A stretch of DNA of 64,000 nucleotides, from assembly GCA_949318235.1 (NCBI GenBank), contig OX439127.1:7155534-7219533 (forward strand), written 5' to 3'. Both the position numbers and the translations under genes were made by a program. The notes under the pieces were generated by a model. That model had not been told where the DNA came from and made no database searches. It was given only the letters and a program-made list of their open reading frames with translations. Of this stretch, positions 13,500 through 25,424 are shown piece after piece; the stretch's first letter is position 1; each line of letters opens with the position of its first letter. The stretch is from Ecdyonurus torrentis (Eukaryota > Arthropoda > Insecta > Ephemeroptera > Heptageniidae).

Positions 13500-13935
13500 A
13501 TCACGTCTCGGAGAATCACGTTAAATTTCCCATTTCTTCTTTTCTCCATATTTCTTGCTGTTATACTTAGTGCTGTCATCTCTTCGCTTATGTTTCTCTT
13601 TCTTGTAATGTTCTTGTTTTTGAATATTTTTTTGCTTCTGTTTCTCTATCCTCTCTCTTATAATAATGTTTCTTCTGATCTCCTTCTTGATGGCAAGAGC
13701 TATAGTATCTATCTTTATTTTCTCGTCATCCTCTATAATCACAACGCTCGTCATGTGATGGACGCGCATCTGAGGTACCTCTATCGCCTCTATTATAACC
13801 TTTGTAATATTTATAATCACGACGTCTTTGTCTGAAGCGTGCTCTTCTGTGGCTGGAACTGAAGCTTTTATTGGAAAAATATCTTGATATATGTGAAGCA
13901 GAGTGAGAGTTTGCGTCGCTATTACTTCCATTATT
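13500..13935 (-). pseudogene. Charged, RS-like tail of gag (Gypsy-like element)
   Basis: One frame is open across 13521-13931 on the - strand. A neighbouring frame reads Arg, Ser, Asp and Tyr-rich sequence ending in a Lys-rich run, as in nucleic-acid-binding gag tails that lack a zinc knuckle. I see no CCHC motif. A frameshift is likely, so neither frame alone is the ancestral product. Confidence 0.4.
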
Positions 13936-14089
13936 ACCCTTCTACTCTAATGATGGCTCTATAGCTTCGTAGCTAGAAAATAGTGGTTTATACAACTACT
14001 CTTTCAATAGTATTTTGAAATACTAGAGCTTATTCTTTAAATTATTTCATACTCTGAAATTGCATGTTACAAAAAAATGTTTTTTATTG

Positions 14090-14686
14090 AGGACAATACT
14101 TAGCAATAATTCTGTTGATAATTTGCTGATCTGAAGCTGCTGGACAACGGAGAGAGAAAAATAATTTTATAACATACGTAAAGTGTGTAATAGGTTCTTC
14201 CATGTGTTGGGATCTTCTACTAACTTCATCTTCAAGTAGGGCTAAATATGCTGGGGAGATGTAGAACTTAACAAACTGTGCTTTAAATGCAGCATAAGTA
14301 TTTAAGTTTTGTTATGTTCTGTACCACAGCAATCTCTCTTCTTGGAATAAAGTAGGCAGAACTTGATTTAATAGTGATGTCTCGGAAGTATCATACGTGC
14401 TTACATACAGATCAAGACGATGTCAGAAATCAAAAGGAATCATATCATCATAAACCCCGTTATATATAGGTGGTTTAATATTCTTAGGCAGCCACGCATT
14501 ATTATTACCCTTATCAGTACTGCTTTGAAGAGGGGGTTGTGATGTGTTGTGTTGTAAGAATTGTTGATGCTGTAGTAATAATGCTTGATGAGGTTCTTCT
14601 TGCTGTTTAAAAGCTAGGTCTTGTTGGAGTCGTTGTTGTTGTAATAAATTTTGTTGATGTGTGAAAGCTTGTTGTTGCATATTCAT
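14090..14686 (-). pseudogene. Gag core of the Gypsy-like element
   Basis: An open frame at 14423-14686 encodes a Gln-rich stretch followed by PPIYNGVYDD. The next frame continues with RLDLYVSTYDTSETS, then a Trp and Phe-rich helical stretch ending in IAKYCPQ, with one internal stop. This is the pattern of the Retrotrans_gag domain (W..F...F....R..EE...R.Q). The Gln-rich zone is built from CAA/CAG codons, so part of its length may be repeat expansion. Confidence 0.65.
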
Positions 14687-16875
14687 TTGCTGATGGTATA
14701 ACTAGGTTTGGTTAAGTTGTTGATGATGTAAGATATCTGTACTATTCTTACTTACTTTTTGTATATACTTTGCTTGTTAATGTTGTTGAGAAGTAAACAA
14801 ATGTTGATATTGTTGCAAATTCTGATGCTCATTTAATATTAACCCACGAATCACTTCTTGAACTTCATTAAATTTTCCTTCTTATTTAAACGCTTCATCA
14901 TGTTGACGGTCTAAGAGTTTTACTTGATGCTGTTTTAGTTTCTCTTGTCGACTTATTAATTAATGATGTTGTTGATTTATATCAACAGCATTATTTTAGA
15001 GTTGATACAATGTCTTTTTAGCATCAGTAAGATAAGAATGTTGTTCTTGTATAGCTTCTAAACCTTCTAGTAAATTAGCATTATGTCTCTCTAAGTTTTC
15101 ATCATGTTATAATAATGTACGTGCCATATGGTTCTGTGCATTAACAAATACGTTTTAATCTGAACCATACTGTAGTAGTATGGACCATGATGTAGTAGGA
15201 TGTTGAGGAGGTGGTGTGTGGTTAAGGGTAGGTGGGTGATTAGGGGGAAGTGATGGTAAAACTCCTACAGGAGACACTGTGGAGTTACTGACGGACATAT
15301 GTGGTGCAACGCTATGTGCGATACTATGGTTTACTTGTGGTGCGTTTAGGTAGGTCGTTTTTTTATTTGTGGTTGAACGTGATGTTGTGTACACGTGGGT
15401 GCAGCATACGGTTCACCTTGAGTCATATTACTAGCTTGAGCCCATTCATTGTACACCATATCATTAGTTCTATCATCAATAATTGGAGACACAAATCCTT
15501 AAGAAGGACTATTTAATGCTTGATTGTTAGCTGTAGTGACAATATTAGAGACTGTATTATATATGATAGGACTATCCATTATACTATGTGAGAATGTTGA
15601 ATGCACTTCATTATTGTTGGCAGTATTATAACTACATGGTATCGCTGAAATTGCAGAATATAAATTTATAGAAAATAAATAATATTCAGTATTGTTAGAT
15701 TAATATAACAAACTCAGGTGATAAGATTGTCGGCGGGGTTGGACGCATTATAATCAGGAGATTAAGCAGGAGGTGATGTCATACTATTACCTTCATATAA
15801 ATTTCTCACTACACTATATTGTGGAGTAATAATATGTTTTTGTATAATACTGTTTGTTGTAGTTGAGTACAATGATGTACTACACAACGGTGTTATTTGA
15901 GTTCAAGTTTAAATAAACTACAGACGTGTTACCTCTGTTACTAATATTAATAGGTTTACGAACTACATATGACGTGGTATTAAACCTTGGTATTATTATG
16001 CACGGCATTGTGTGACGTTATTCGGCCGAAATAAGACGCAGCCGTAACGGTGTATTAATATGAAACACCTGAGTCTTGATTCATACGCCCAAATAGACTT
16101 GCACTTAATGATAAAGTAGCTTGATCCAATTCAATTTTATCTTGATTCTCCATTTTAATGATGAAGTACAAAATTATTAGTGAAAAACTTAATAATTTAA
16201 TTGAAAAATACATATATTACTATTATCATGATATGGGTTAAACCATACACATAACAAAATTAGTTCTTTAGGCAGGTACAACCTGTTCGATTATACCTGT
16301 ATTTTGCAGTAAATACACTTAAATTTGGAACAGGTAGTTATAAAACAACAATACTACTTAATCTAAGTGAGTCACACCTTTATTGCTGCACAGTGCACCT
16401 GCATTAGGTATTATTGTAGTATAATAATACCTGTGTTGTAGGTTATTATATGTCTTACTACTACATTGTTAGTATTTTTTTTTCGTGTATGTAAAAAGAA
16501 AATCAAGAATATTATTAAAACAAGGCCTTTTATATTTTTTATTTATATTATATTCACTTTTTTATATAAATTTGACTGATTTAAATTAAATTATGTAAAT
16601 GTTTAAAAAAAAAAATGTTTAATTGCAAAAATAATTTAAATAAAAAAATCTTAATGTTGTCTGTTTAATTTTAGTTTAGTTTAATTATTTTTTTTTAATT
16701 ATATTGTAATTTAAAGAAAAGAAGAAAAAAATACTTGATTTTTGTACAGTAAAATAAGAAAATAAAACGATTAGAACTTCTAGTATGTGGAGACATCTAA
16801 CGCCCATCGTTCACATCACTTTGTCACAAGCCCGCATATTCAATTGCTCTTCTAAGCACTACAAGTGCAGATTTC

Positions 16876-17042
16876 CCATCACACGGAAAGAATTACCCGA
16901 GTTGAAATAACTCAAGTACGAACCATCTTAAGTTTTTGAATTATCAAAACTAAAAGTTGAGCTGGTTTGACTCAATTTTGAGTTATGAAGATTAAAAAAC
17001 TAGAGTTACAGTATTTCAACCAGAGTAATTCTCCTCGTGTAA
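16876..17042. mobile_element. Small inverted-repeat element
   Basis: ACACGGAAAGAATTACCCGA at the left and CAGAGTAATTCTCCTCGTGT at the right, with GTTGAAATA inverted inside. Adjacent to the end of the Gypsy-like remnant. Confidence 0.65.
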
Positions 17043-17444
17043 GTGAGATTCTTTTGGCGAAACTTTCTAAATTCATTTCCTCCCTATCTAAAGATAATAC
17101 AAACACGAAACGGTATAAGTACAGTGGATATGTGCAGCATAAAATATGAAGAGAGAGATAGGCGGTCTCGTCTTTACCGTGAAAAAATGTGCTTGTATAA
17201 AAGCTATCTTGCTTGAGGCCGTTCCGTGCGTTGCTCAGTTATGCTGCTGTCAGTCCAGCAAAGCCAGCCAAACACTCTGCATGTTGCATCTTTCCCTCAA
17301 CTCTCTCTGTTACACTTTGTTTGACAATAAATGGAATAACTGCTAATAAATGCAAGTTTCTACACGTCAGATGTTATATAAAAACACAATTTACAAAAAA
17401 TAACATAGATCTCTAAATTTTAAGAATATAAAGTAGTTATTATT

Positions 17445-18172
17445 AGACCGAGTTGAACACTTTTAGACTGGTTTGACTCGAAGCTCGGGTTTCAGCTTGA
17501 TATCAAGTTAAAAAACTCAAAAATGAGCCAAAACTCGAAAATCAAGCTAAAATTTGAAATATCGAGGTTTGAGCTCGAGTGTTTCGAGCCCAAATACAAA
17601 ACCTCGTTAATTTTTTAAAATAATTACCTATTAATTCAATAATAAATTTTAAATTAATTTACATAAATGCTTAATTTTATTTTTAAATGATCCAGTATGG
17701 TAAAATATTTATATTTTGGTACGAAAATGTGAACTATTTAATATAATGGTATTTTTCATGCATTTTGCAATATGCAAACATAAAGTTACATAAACCAATT
17801 TTTATTTTATATATATAATTTGAGTTTTTACTATTATTAGTTATTTGCATTTAAAGTAAACAATAATGCTTGCAGCACAATTAACAGCATTTTTATATTT
17901 ACTGTTGTTCGAGTTGTGTGGACAATGGCATCTTGTCAAAAAACTTATAGCATTGGGATTTTCGCAAAAAAAATTCTCAAAAAAAATTTTGGACCGATTT
18001 TAACTGAATAGCTCGTGTATTTTGACGACTCGCTTACGGTCTCATCACGAGCTGGCTTGTTGTCAAGTTGAAAACTCAAACAAGCTCAAAAACTGGTTTA
18101 TTTGGTTTGTCGAAACCAAATACTGGAAAATGTTAAACCGAATTCAAGTTCAGCTCGGTTTAAATTCACAGC
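17445..18172. repeat. GAGCTCGAGT-rich repeat pair
   Basis: Two zones (17450-17620 and 18015-18172) are dense in GAGCTCGAG, GAGCTCAAAC and GCTCGGTTT words, partly inverted. They look like the ends of an inverted-repeat element; the 400 bases between are AT-rich and featureless. Confidence 0.45.
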
Positions 18173-18485
18173 TCTAGTTATAATATTAATGCATCTTTTT
18201 ATTCTTTTATTTAATGTAAATAACTAAAGCATGACATTTTAATATAAAATTGTATTTTTTACTTCAATTTGAAGTAAAATGCATATTTTAAAATAACATG
18301 AAATGTTAAGTTATTTTTTATTAAATTTGTAATAAAGACAAATAATTAAATAAATAATTGCAACGTAAAATAGGATTTATTGACATGATAACTTTATCAT
18401 TTTAATTTGCATTAATTGTATGTTTATGCAATATCTAGATATCTTGCAATTATTGGTTAAAAAAATTGTAAAGAAAGGATGAGAA

Positions 18486-18493
18486 TGAGAGAG

Positions 18494-18564
<71 letters not shown>
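18486..18564. repeat. (GA)n microsatellite
   Basis: GA run with a few AAAG interruptions. Confidence 0.95.
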
Positions 18565-18977
18565 TGTTGTGGGTTGAGAGGAAGATGCATTATGAGGAAA
18601 GTTTGGCTTGGTGTGCTCAGTGTGCTGTGTAACAGCAAATTACCTGAGCATCGCACGGAGCGGCCTCTGTTTAGATTTCTTACACGCATATGTGCTCACG
18701 GTAAAAACGAGATCACCTATTTCAACTTCTAATTTTATACTGCGCAAAAATTGACCAAGTTTGAATAGTGATTTTATTATATAGGTCCACTGTACAATAA
18801 CTTAAGTATAGAAGGTTGATATTGCAGTTGCACTGTCTTTTACTTTTTGTTTCATTCTTTGATGAAACTTAGTTATAGAATAAATAATTTTTGAAAATTT
18901 AGCCATTCTCCAAAACTGACTTTTTTGGCATTTGAAGTTGTTAATGTTTTTTCATATTTCCCCAGGAAGTTGGTGTT

Positions 18978-19180
18978 TGAGTCTCTGAGTGCTGGACAGA
19001 CAGACAGCTACATCTCCACACAGACTGCACCATCAGTGACAACGATACTCTGCAGCACGACAGGTGACATCACATGTATCTGGCCAAGAGCAGTCGTGTC
19101 TTCTCTTAAATATTCTACGTTAAGACATTCACTTACATGGTGCCAACTTGCAGGCTAACAAAGCCATGCTAAAGTAAGTA
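18978..19180 (+). pseudogene. Possible second mind bomb-derived ankyrin exon (uncertain)
   Basis: A CCCCAG acceptor-like site is followed by sequence in which one frame reads CTISDNDTLQHD. This could be a decayed DGDTPLHDA ankyrin stretch, which in mind bomb lies just before the exon found 300 bases downstream. Frames are broken and similarity is short. The main support is the position. Confidence 0.25.
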
Positions 19181-19377
19181 TAGGGTATAGGCATGCATAC
19201 CAAACTCTAAAATAACATAAAAGCAACAAATAATAAGGGCTTGCCGAAAATCAACTATTATTATTATTAAGGTGTGACATCACTAAAGTGTATAGTCATT
19301 TTGCCTTTTTGTCATCGTCCGTTGGGTTATTTACTTTTTGTTTTCGTATTTTTTCATATGAAACACTTAAAAATTTA

Positions 19378-20250
19378 AGGGAGGGAGGGAGGTAGGGATT
19401 CACTTAGGCTAAATTATATAACATAAATAAGGTAGAACAGTTTTTGTGACCATAGTTGTTTTTGATATTACAGTGCAATGCGTATCTGGCTCAGGAAACT
19501 GCTTTGCCCTTAGATCGTGGACGAAAAGAAGGATGAAGGCTACACGGTGCTACACCTTGCTGCTCACTGAGTGGCTGATGTATGCGGCCAGGGCTGACAC
19601 AGACCTCTAATCTGCAGACCTCAGTTGGTGTTCATGAAACGAACGTAGATTGTCCGAGTATGTTACATATAAATCTTTTGTATGTTGGACCTCAAATAAT
19701 CATGTAGACACCTTAAGAATCAATGAAAGATGGTTAAAATAACTACGTAATAATTAAGCTAAAAAATATAAGGAAACAAATCGTCTTTGCGATAGTTAAT
19801 AATTAAAAAAAATGCCCATTCACTAATGATTATACTAGTTCATTTTTGAGCACAATTTCTCCAATACAAGAGAAATTATGCTGTACAGCATTATAAATAT
19901 GTTATATAGCATAAATAATATGTTGTACAGCATATTTCATTATGTTGTTCCAACTTAGCACTATTTATGCTACTTATGCTAACTACACTTAATTACTGGT
20001 GTAAAAATACTAAGCTATATTTTTAGTGCATTGATGCTGCTGACATTTCTAATTAGTGTATCTCGATTATGTAAGAAAAAAATTCCATAGAAAAAAAGGA
20101 CTAAAACAAAGTTAGTCCTAAGCTCAGCAATATTATCCACTACTCCAGTTAAAAGTCACCGCACTAAGTGAGCTTTTAATATAACAAGTGACAGGAAGAG
20201 AAAAATAACACATTTTGGAGGTTATAAATACATATAGCAATATTTTTGAG
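19378..20250 (+). repeat. Duplicated segment, copy 2 (carries mib pseudo-exon)
   Basis: It is collinear with 8480-9310. The GGGA run at its left edge is only about three units long here (19379-19397), against about 44 in copy 1. The right edge is cut by the - strand Penelope fragment. Confidence 0.8.
19474..19657 (+). pseudogene. mib1: Decayed mind bomb ankyrin-repeat exon, copy 2
   Basis: It reads AMRIWLRKLLCP, stop, IVDEKKDEGYTVLHLAAH, closer to functional mind bomb than copy 1, then stops. The acceptor ATTACAG is kept; the donor has drifted to GTATGT. The flanks match copy 1 from the GGGA repeat on the left to about 20250 on the right. Confidence 0.7.
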
Positions 20251-20264
20251 AGCTGGAAATGATG

Positions 20265-20470
20265 GGGCGGCCAGGATTTCCACTTTTGTGAATCTTAGGT
20301 AAAAGAGGAGGTATAGGCAGAATTTATCTGGTTTAAGGAGGTGTGAGGGTTTTGATCTTCTTTGGATTTAGACTCTCGAGTGGTAAACTTTTTTCCAGAA
20401 CGTCTGCAATGTGTTTTGTGTAGGTTGTAGTAGGATTGTAAGTGAATAATTTGTAGGTGGTCCTAACTCC
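20265..20470 (-). mobile_element. Penelope-like element fragment, - strand
   Basis: On the - strand it reads TTYKLFTYNPTTTYTKHIAD, then VLEKSLPLESLNPKKIKTLT and LLPKIHKSGNPGRPIIS. It abuts the + strand fragment head to head and includes a second, diverged copy of the TTTYK stretch, so the two are separate insertions or a rearranged pair. Confidence 0.8.
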
Positions 20471-20760
20471 CTAAACTTAGAATAAAATTTAACTGAAGAA
20501 GAAAGAGCAGCCATCAAATCACTTAATGACAACGACGAAATTATTATCCTTCCTCCTGACAAAGGCTCAACCACTGTAATTATCAACAAAAAAGACTATA
20601 TCAATGAAGTTCTAAGACAACAAAATGACACGACCACCTACAAAATCTTCATTCACAATCCTACTGAAACCTACACAAAACTCATTGCAGGAAATTGAAA
20701 TCCTCACACCTCTTCAACCCAGAACCCGCACCTTTACCTCCCAAAAGGAAAAAATCTGTT
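20470..20760 (+). mobile_element. Penelope-like element fragment, + strand
   Basis: It reads LTEEERAAIKSLNDNDEIII, then PPDKGSTTVIINKKDYIN and QNDTTTYKIFIHNPTETYTK before a stop. This is the same RT region as 42120-42320, clearly homologous at the base level. Confidence 0.85.
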
Positions 20761-22320
20761 TATGTCAGTAAACTTTTTAACTGACATGAAGAGATTTAGT
20801 CTAACATTAGCTTGATAGGTTAACTGATAACAGATTACTGTTACTGACGTTAGCTTATGTATCCTATGATCAATGAATTTTCAGTTTGATAACTATTTTA
20901 AAGTGTTAATGAACTTCACTTAGCTAAGATAGTATCTACTGATCAATATAAAATAACAAATATTGAATGAAATTAGGTTTGCTTACATAAATTAACTTTA
21001 GCTGGTTTTTGCTGACCACTTTCTATTAAATAATATCAAGTTTTATTTGTTAAATGATATGATAGCTGAAATTTGATATTTCAAATTTAACAAGTTAGCT
21101 GACAAGATTATAACACTTACTTTCACTAAATTTAATTTTATTGTTTTTAACTTTACTGTTGCTAAGTGATTTTCACTCTCAATGAAACTGATGCTTACTG
21201 TGTGTAATATTTTTTTCACTTAACTGACAGTAGTTGACATGAAGTTAAAGGATGTCTGGCGTAAAATTGTAATTTTTGACTATTAATTGATAACTGTGAC
21301 TTAATTAGACTTACACCACTAAAAAAAATCGAAAAAATACCATTAATTAGATATCTTTCTAATTATTAACAAAATTCTCGTAAAGTAGAGCCTAGTTCAC
21401 GAAGAAAGTGCACAACGGCAACAGCGCTCCCTATATTCTATGCTAGATTTGGTGACTTTATCTGATTGGCCTGAGATTCCGCCTGAGAAATGACCACTGA
21501 GAAAGGGTTGAAAAAAATAACAATGCAAGTACCGCAAGTACTCGCATTGTAATTTTTTATTTCACACACCTACCATGATTTGGAGGGGCTAAAATATACT
21601 TTTTGCAATGCAAGTACCCACTCAGTAATAAAAAAACATTGCAGAGTTTTACCTGAGACTGACTGAGGTAACTCGTTACTTTAGTGTGCAATCAGTATAT
21701 ATCTGAAAGAGGGAGAATTCCCCTATTCCTAAAATAAATTTCTCCTACTTTTTATTATTTCTTTCAAAATATTTGTTCCCATGTTGCCGATGTCTGAAAA
21801 TCTATATTAGTTAATTATTTAATTAATGGGTTAATAATCGAAATTTTTGAATGAAACTTTTTGAGTTAGTATTTAAAATTAGCTTGCTTTAGTTTACAAT
21901 GAAAATTAGACATTTTTTCATGGCGCCATAAATCCTTTAAGTGATATCACTACTGCACTGTGAGAAATTGAAAGTTACATACCATCCATAGCTGACAAAG
22001 CTCAAGGGATAATAACTGATTTCTAAGTGATTTCTAACTGATTAATTGTTGAATTAGCTGTTATCAAATTTATTATTTAAATAATATAGGAAGTGTAATG
22101 ATTATAACTGAAAATCAACTATTATTTACTGTAAAATACTGCAAATGCATAAAATATATACGGTAAGTTTTATTAACTGTTCGCAACTGATAATAACTAT
22201 TTTTTACTGAAAGTTACTGCAATGCATTAAATAATTTATATTTAAATATTATTTACTGATCGCAACTGATAGAAACTATTATTAACTAAACGTTACTGCA
22301 AACTGCAATACATAAAAAAA
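20760..22320. other. Non-coding AT-rich stretch dense in AACTGATAA-type words
   Basis: TAACTGATA, TTACTGA and AACTGA occur far more often here than elsewhere in the window, on one strand. A short hairpin (CAATGCAAGTAC ... GTACTCGCATTG) lies at 21522-21550. Subterminal repeats of an unknown transposon are possible. No gene. Confidence 0.35.
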
Positions 22321-22329
22321 AAAAATGAT

Positions 22330-23780
22330 ACTGAGCTAGTATGCCTTCATCTACAGTATATTTACTCATATTTATATTGTTGTAATAATTTTTTATATAT
22401 AATATTATATAAATATGTTTTGTTAAGGGGAAAAATAAAGTATAGTATTCTAATGGATCTTACCGGTGGATTCGCAATCGCAGGTTGGGGAAAGAGAAAT
22501 GCTAATAAAGGTCCTTAACATTTACTTTCTTGAGAAAATGTTTTTGGCAATTTCTGATATGAAATCACAAAATTTTAAATAATAAATAATATATAAAATA
22601 TAAATTTATTTAAATAAATTGTTATATGAATAAAATGCGTAAATTAAATAAATATTTATTTGCAATTCTCATGACCGACAGTAATTTTGACAGCAGTAAA
22701 AAATTAGCTTCGTGACTATATAACTGCAAACCTTTTTATTAGCTACAATATATATATTTATTAATTTTTGTATTATTGCAAGATTTTTAATATTAATTAC
22801 ACTAAAGTCACGCAGACCGGAAAAATAAAGAAATATAAACATTATTTATTTCTATATAACTTGCTGCAATAATTAAAAGTTATTCATTACATTATCCAAT
22901 TAGGAAATAATATCAGCTCAGGCCAGTTTAGATGAGCAAACATCAGCTAAGATCTTTCCCACATTAGAATCCATTATCGTCCGACCTACGCCAATTTACA
23001 ATATAATTAGTCGGCAAGATGACTAAAACCAATTTTGTAAATTTGTAAATACTATTGCTTTATCTTCTCATTTAATGGTTGTAAAAACTTCTAGGTATAA
23101 GTCTTTCAGATTTATTTCAATTTTAGTAACATTAATAAAGCTTTAAATTTAAGTCGGAAATTTGACTGACGGCGATCAATTCCGATTTCCAATTTTAAAT
23201 GATCTTTTAATTCAATCACTAAAGAGTTCTATATAACACCTTCTAACAGGTATATCTTTCACCTGCCACCTCATTACATGTAAATTAGATCGAACGTTAT
23301 AGCCGATTGCGGCCGATTACTTTGACGATTTACAAATTTAAATCGGCATGACGGCTAAAGGCGATTTTAATTTTAGCTCATAAAAATTATGAGAGGCATA
23401 AAAAAACATTTTCTGAGTTAAATAATATGTCGCACAGGAATTAAGATTGCAAAAGAATAATAAGAGTTGAAGTCAGAAGTACGAATATGGACGATATTCA
23501 GCGATGTTTGTATACTATATAGTCATTGTCAATTTAAGTTACGTAGTTTAGTTTGCAGGAGGCACCATAAATTACTCATGGCTTTTTTTTTTGACAAAAT
23601 AAAAAAGTATAAAAACACATATACAATTATAAAATTTAACTTATTCTATTAGAAAATAGCTCTTAAAGTAATTAAATACCAATAATTTACCCTATGGTGA
23701 ATGTTTTTAATTTAAACTGGTATAGAAGTCAAGATAAACATGTAGAAATAATATCGTGGTATAAAAGAAGTACATTAAGT
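22330..23780. other. Non-coding AT-rich stretch
   Basis: No open frame of interest. GTCGGCAAGATGAC (23013) and ATCGGCATGACGGCTAAAGG (23341) are similar, suggesting diverged repeat ends. Otherwise nothing recognisable. Confidence 0.3.
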
Positions 23781-23794
23781 CAAAGCATTAACAT

Positions 23795-23890
23795 ACTAAC
23801 GCTTTGTCAGAATGCTTGAGGCCGCTACATATGTGATCACGGAAGTCAAGCAACGTCGAGCGAAGTCAGTTCTTAGATGGGTAACAAAAA
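23795..23890 (+). repeat. 5S rRNA-derived SINE head (SINE3-like)
   Basis: The stretch GATCACGGAAGTCAAGCA, then CGTCGAGCG and TTCTTAGATGGGTAAC aligns with the internal promoter of 5S rRNA (GATCACCGAAGTTAAGCA, CGTCGGGC, TACTTGGATGGGTGAC). The 5' part is diverged and the 5S 3' end is missing, replaced by AT-rich sequence, as in SINEs with a 5S-type promoter. Not a functional 5S gene. Confidence 0.75.
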
Positions 23891-23959
23891 AATATTAATA
23901 CACGAATTTGTGAATCGTTATAAAGTAACTTAAATTAAGATCGTAACGAATTAACAAAA

Positions 23960-24895
23960 TTATATATATTTTATTATAATTATTAATTCTATTTTAATTC
24001 CACAAATGCTAGCCCATAGCTTTAAGACGATGTCGGCGAATCTCGCCTAAAGCCCTTGCTAAGTCGGAAAAGTGGTTTCGTTCGCCAGCGATATCCCCAT
24101 CGACTTTCGGCGATGTATTTTTCGACAGTCGGCAATCCCGGAGCCGACATCATTCTCACATCATCCAAACAGATTACCTTGCCTTCACTAAACTCTAAGC
24201 AACTGAAAAAGAGGGCTGTTGCCCTCAAAACGTCTCAAAACTTGTAAATATTTGTGTAAAATGTGCAGTCAAGATTTTCATAAAACTACGGACCTCATCT
24301 TGTTAAAGCGCTTGTTGGTTTCTACTATCCCATTCTTTAATATATATATATCAGTGGCGTGCGGTGCCTATTTTTAGAATTCAAATAATTATAGCGCCGA
24401 ATTTTATCACTCGATTTTTTAGAAATTATAAAAATTTCGCAGTCAGAAAGTCAAAATTATGAAAATTTTTTTTTAATTTTTTTTGCAGTTAAAGGTCCCA
24501 AAAGTCCTCTTTAACAGAAAATTGAGGTAATTTTTTACTCTTCTGATCACAAAGGACACTGAAAATTAAGAAATCGAATAAGAACTAAATGTCAGGATAA
24601 AAGAGTTTGGAATTAAGCACAGAATTGCAAAATTGGTCCAGTTTTGTAATGTGGGTCTGTGTGCAGGGGATTCTATTTTACAGGCTATTTTTTACTACAG
24701 TATTTTATTAAAAAAATATTATCATATTTTTATTTATAAATTGTTATAAAATTATACAATATAATATGGCCAGTAAGTTTAGTGGTTTTTATAATCGGGA
24801 TTCACGCCGTTTTTCTCTCAACCCAATTTTCTCAGATAAACACCAAAATTGTCCAGTTGATCTATGGATAATTGTGTGAAATTCTATACCTGTAC
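23960..24895. other. Non-coding stretch with a GC-richer island
   Basis: 24020-24240 is GC-richer than its surroundings and open on both strands, but neither product is recognisable. CAGTGGCGTGCGGTGCC at 24353 looks like a transposon end; I found no partner end. Confidence 0.3.
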
Positions 24896-25400
24896 TATAT
24901 TATAGGGTGTATGCATTCATGTTTAAGTCAATCTCAATTTGGATCACTCAATAACATAAACCGCATAAAAATGACTCATTTTACCAGTTTAAAAATACTT
25001 ATCAGTATATTTGAGAGCATTGATATTGTTAATACTTAATTAGTAAATCAAGTAGTTGAGAGTTATAATAATAAACATAAAAATTACACCAATTTTTTAA
25101 AAAAAATGTCAAAAACAATTTTTTTCAAGCAATGTTATTGGATTGCTCTAGTATGGCGTCCAAGCAAATTCAGTGTGACATCATAAGCATGCACCTTGTG
25201 ATTAGAATCGAAAAAGAAGGCTTCCAGTTGAAATAATGTCTCATCTTATCATAATGGTATAGGGTGATTGCATTCACTTAAAGTCTACCACACATGTGAG
25301 CACTGTATAACATATGCCAAGTTTGAAAATTGAAACATTTTATTAGTTTAAAAATAGTTAGCTATATTGTTGATAGCATTGCTGTTGTTAATAGCTTGAA
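24895..25400. mobile_element. MITE family 2, two overlapping or fused partial copies
   Basis: ATAGGGTGTATGCATTCATG at 24902 and TATAGGGTGATTGCATTCA at 25257 both start family 2, followed by CACTCAATAACAT and CACTGTATAACAT. Between them GTATGGCGTCCAAGCA also matches the 61049 copy. The right side runs into the 139-bp array. Confidence 0.6.
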
Positions 25401-25424
25401 TTTTTCAGTATGTGAGAAGAATTA

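Larger units (their letters stand above)
10406..16155 (-). mobile_element. Decayed Ty3/Gypsy-like LTR retrotransposon (gag-pol remnant)
   Basis: Read on the - strand, the parts run in the usual order: a gag start (MENQDKIELDQATLSLSASL) near 16155, Gln-rich gag, retrotransposon-gag core, charged RS-like tail, reverse transcriptase, RNase H and integrase. Stops and frameshifts break every part. A foreign segment (about 10960-11450) sits between RNase H and integrase. I could not find paired LTRs or a primer-binding site, so the ends are approximate. There is no sign of an intact copy. Confidence 0.8.

Noticed and set aside
24022..24247. GC-richer island as a coding exon
   Set aside because: Open on both strands but without convincing splice sites or any recognisable domain.
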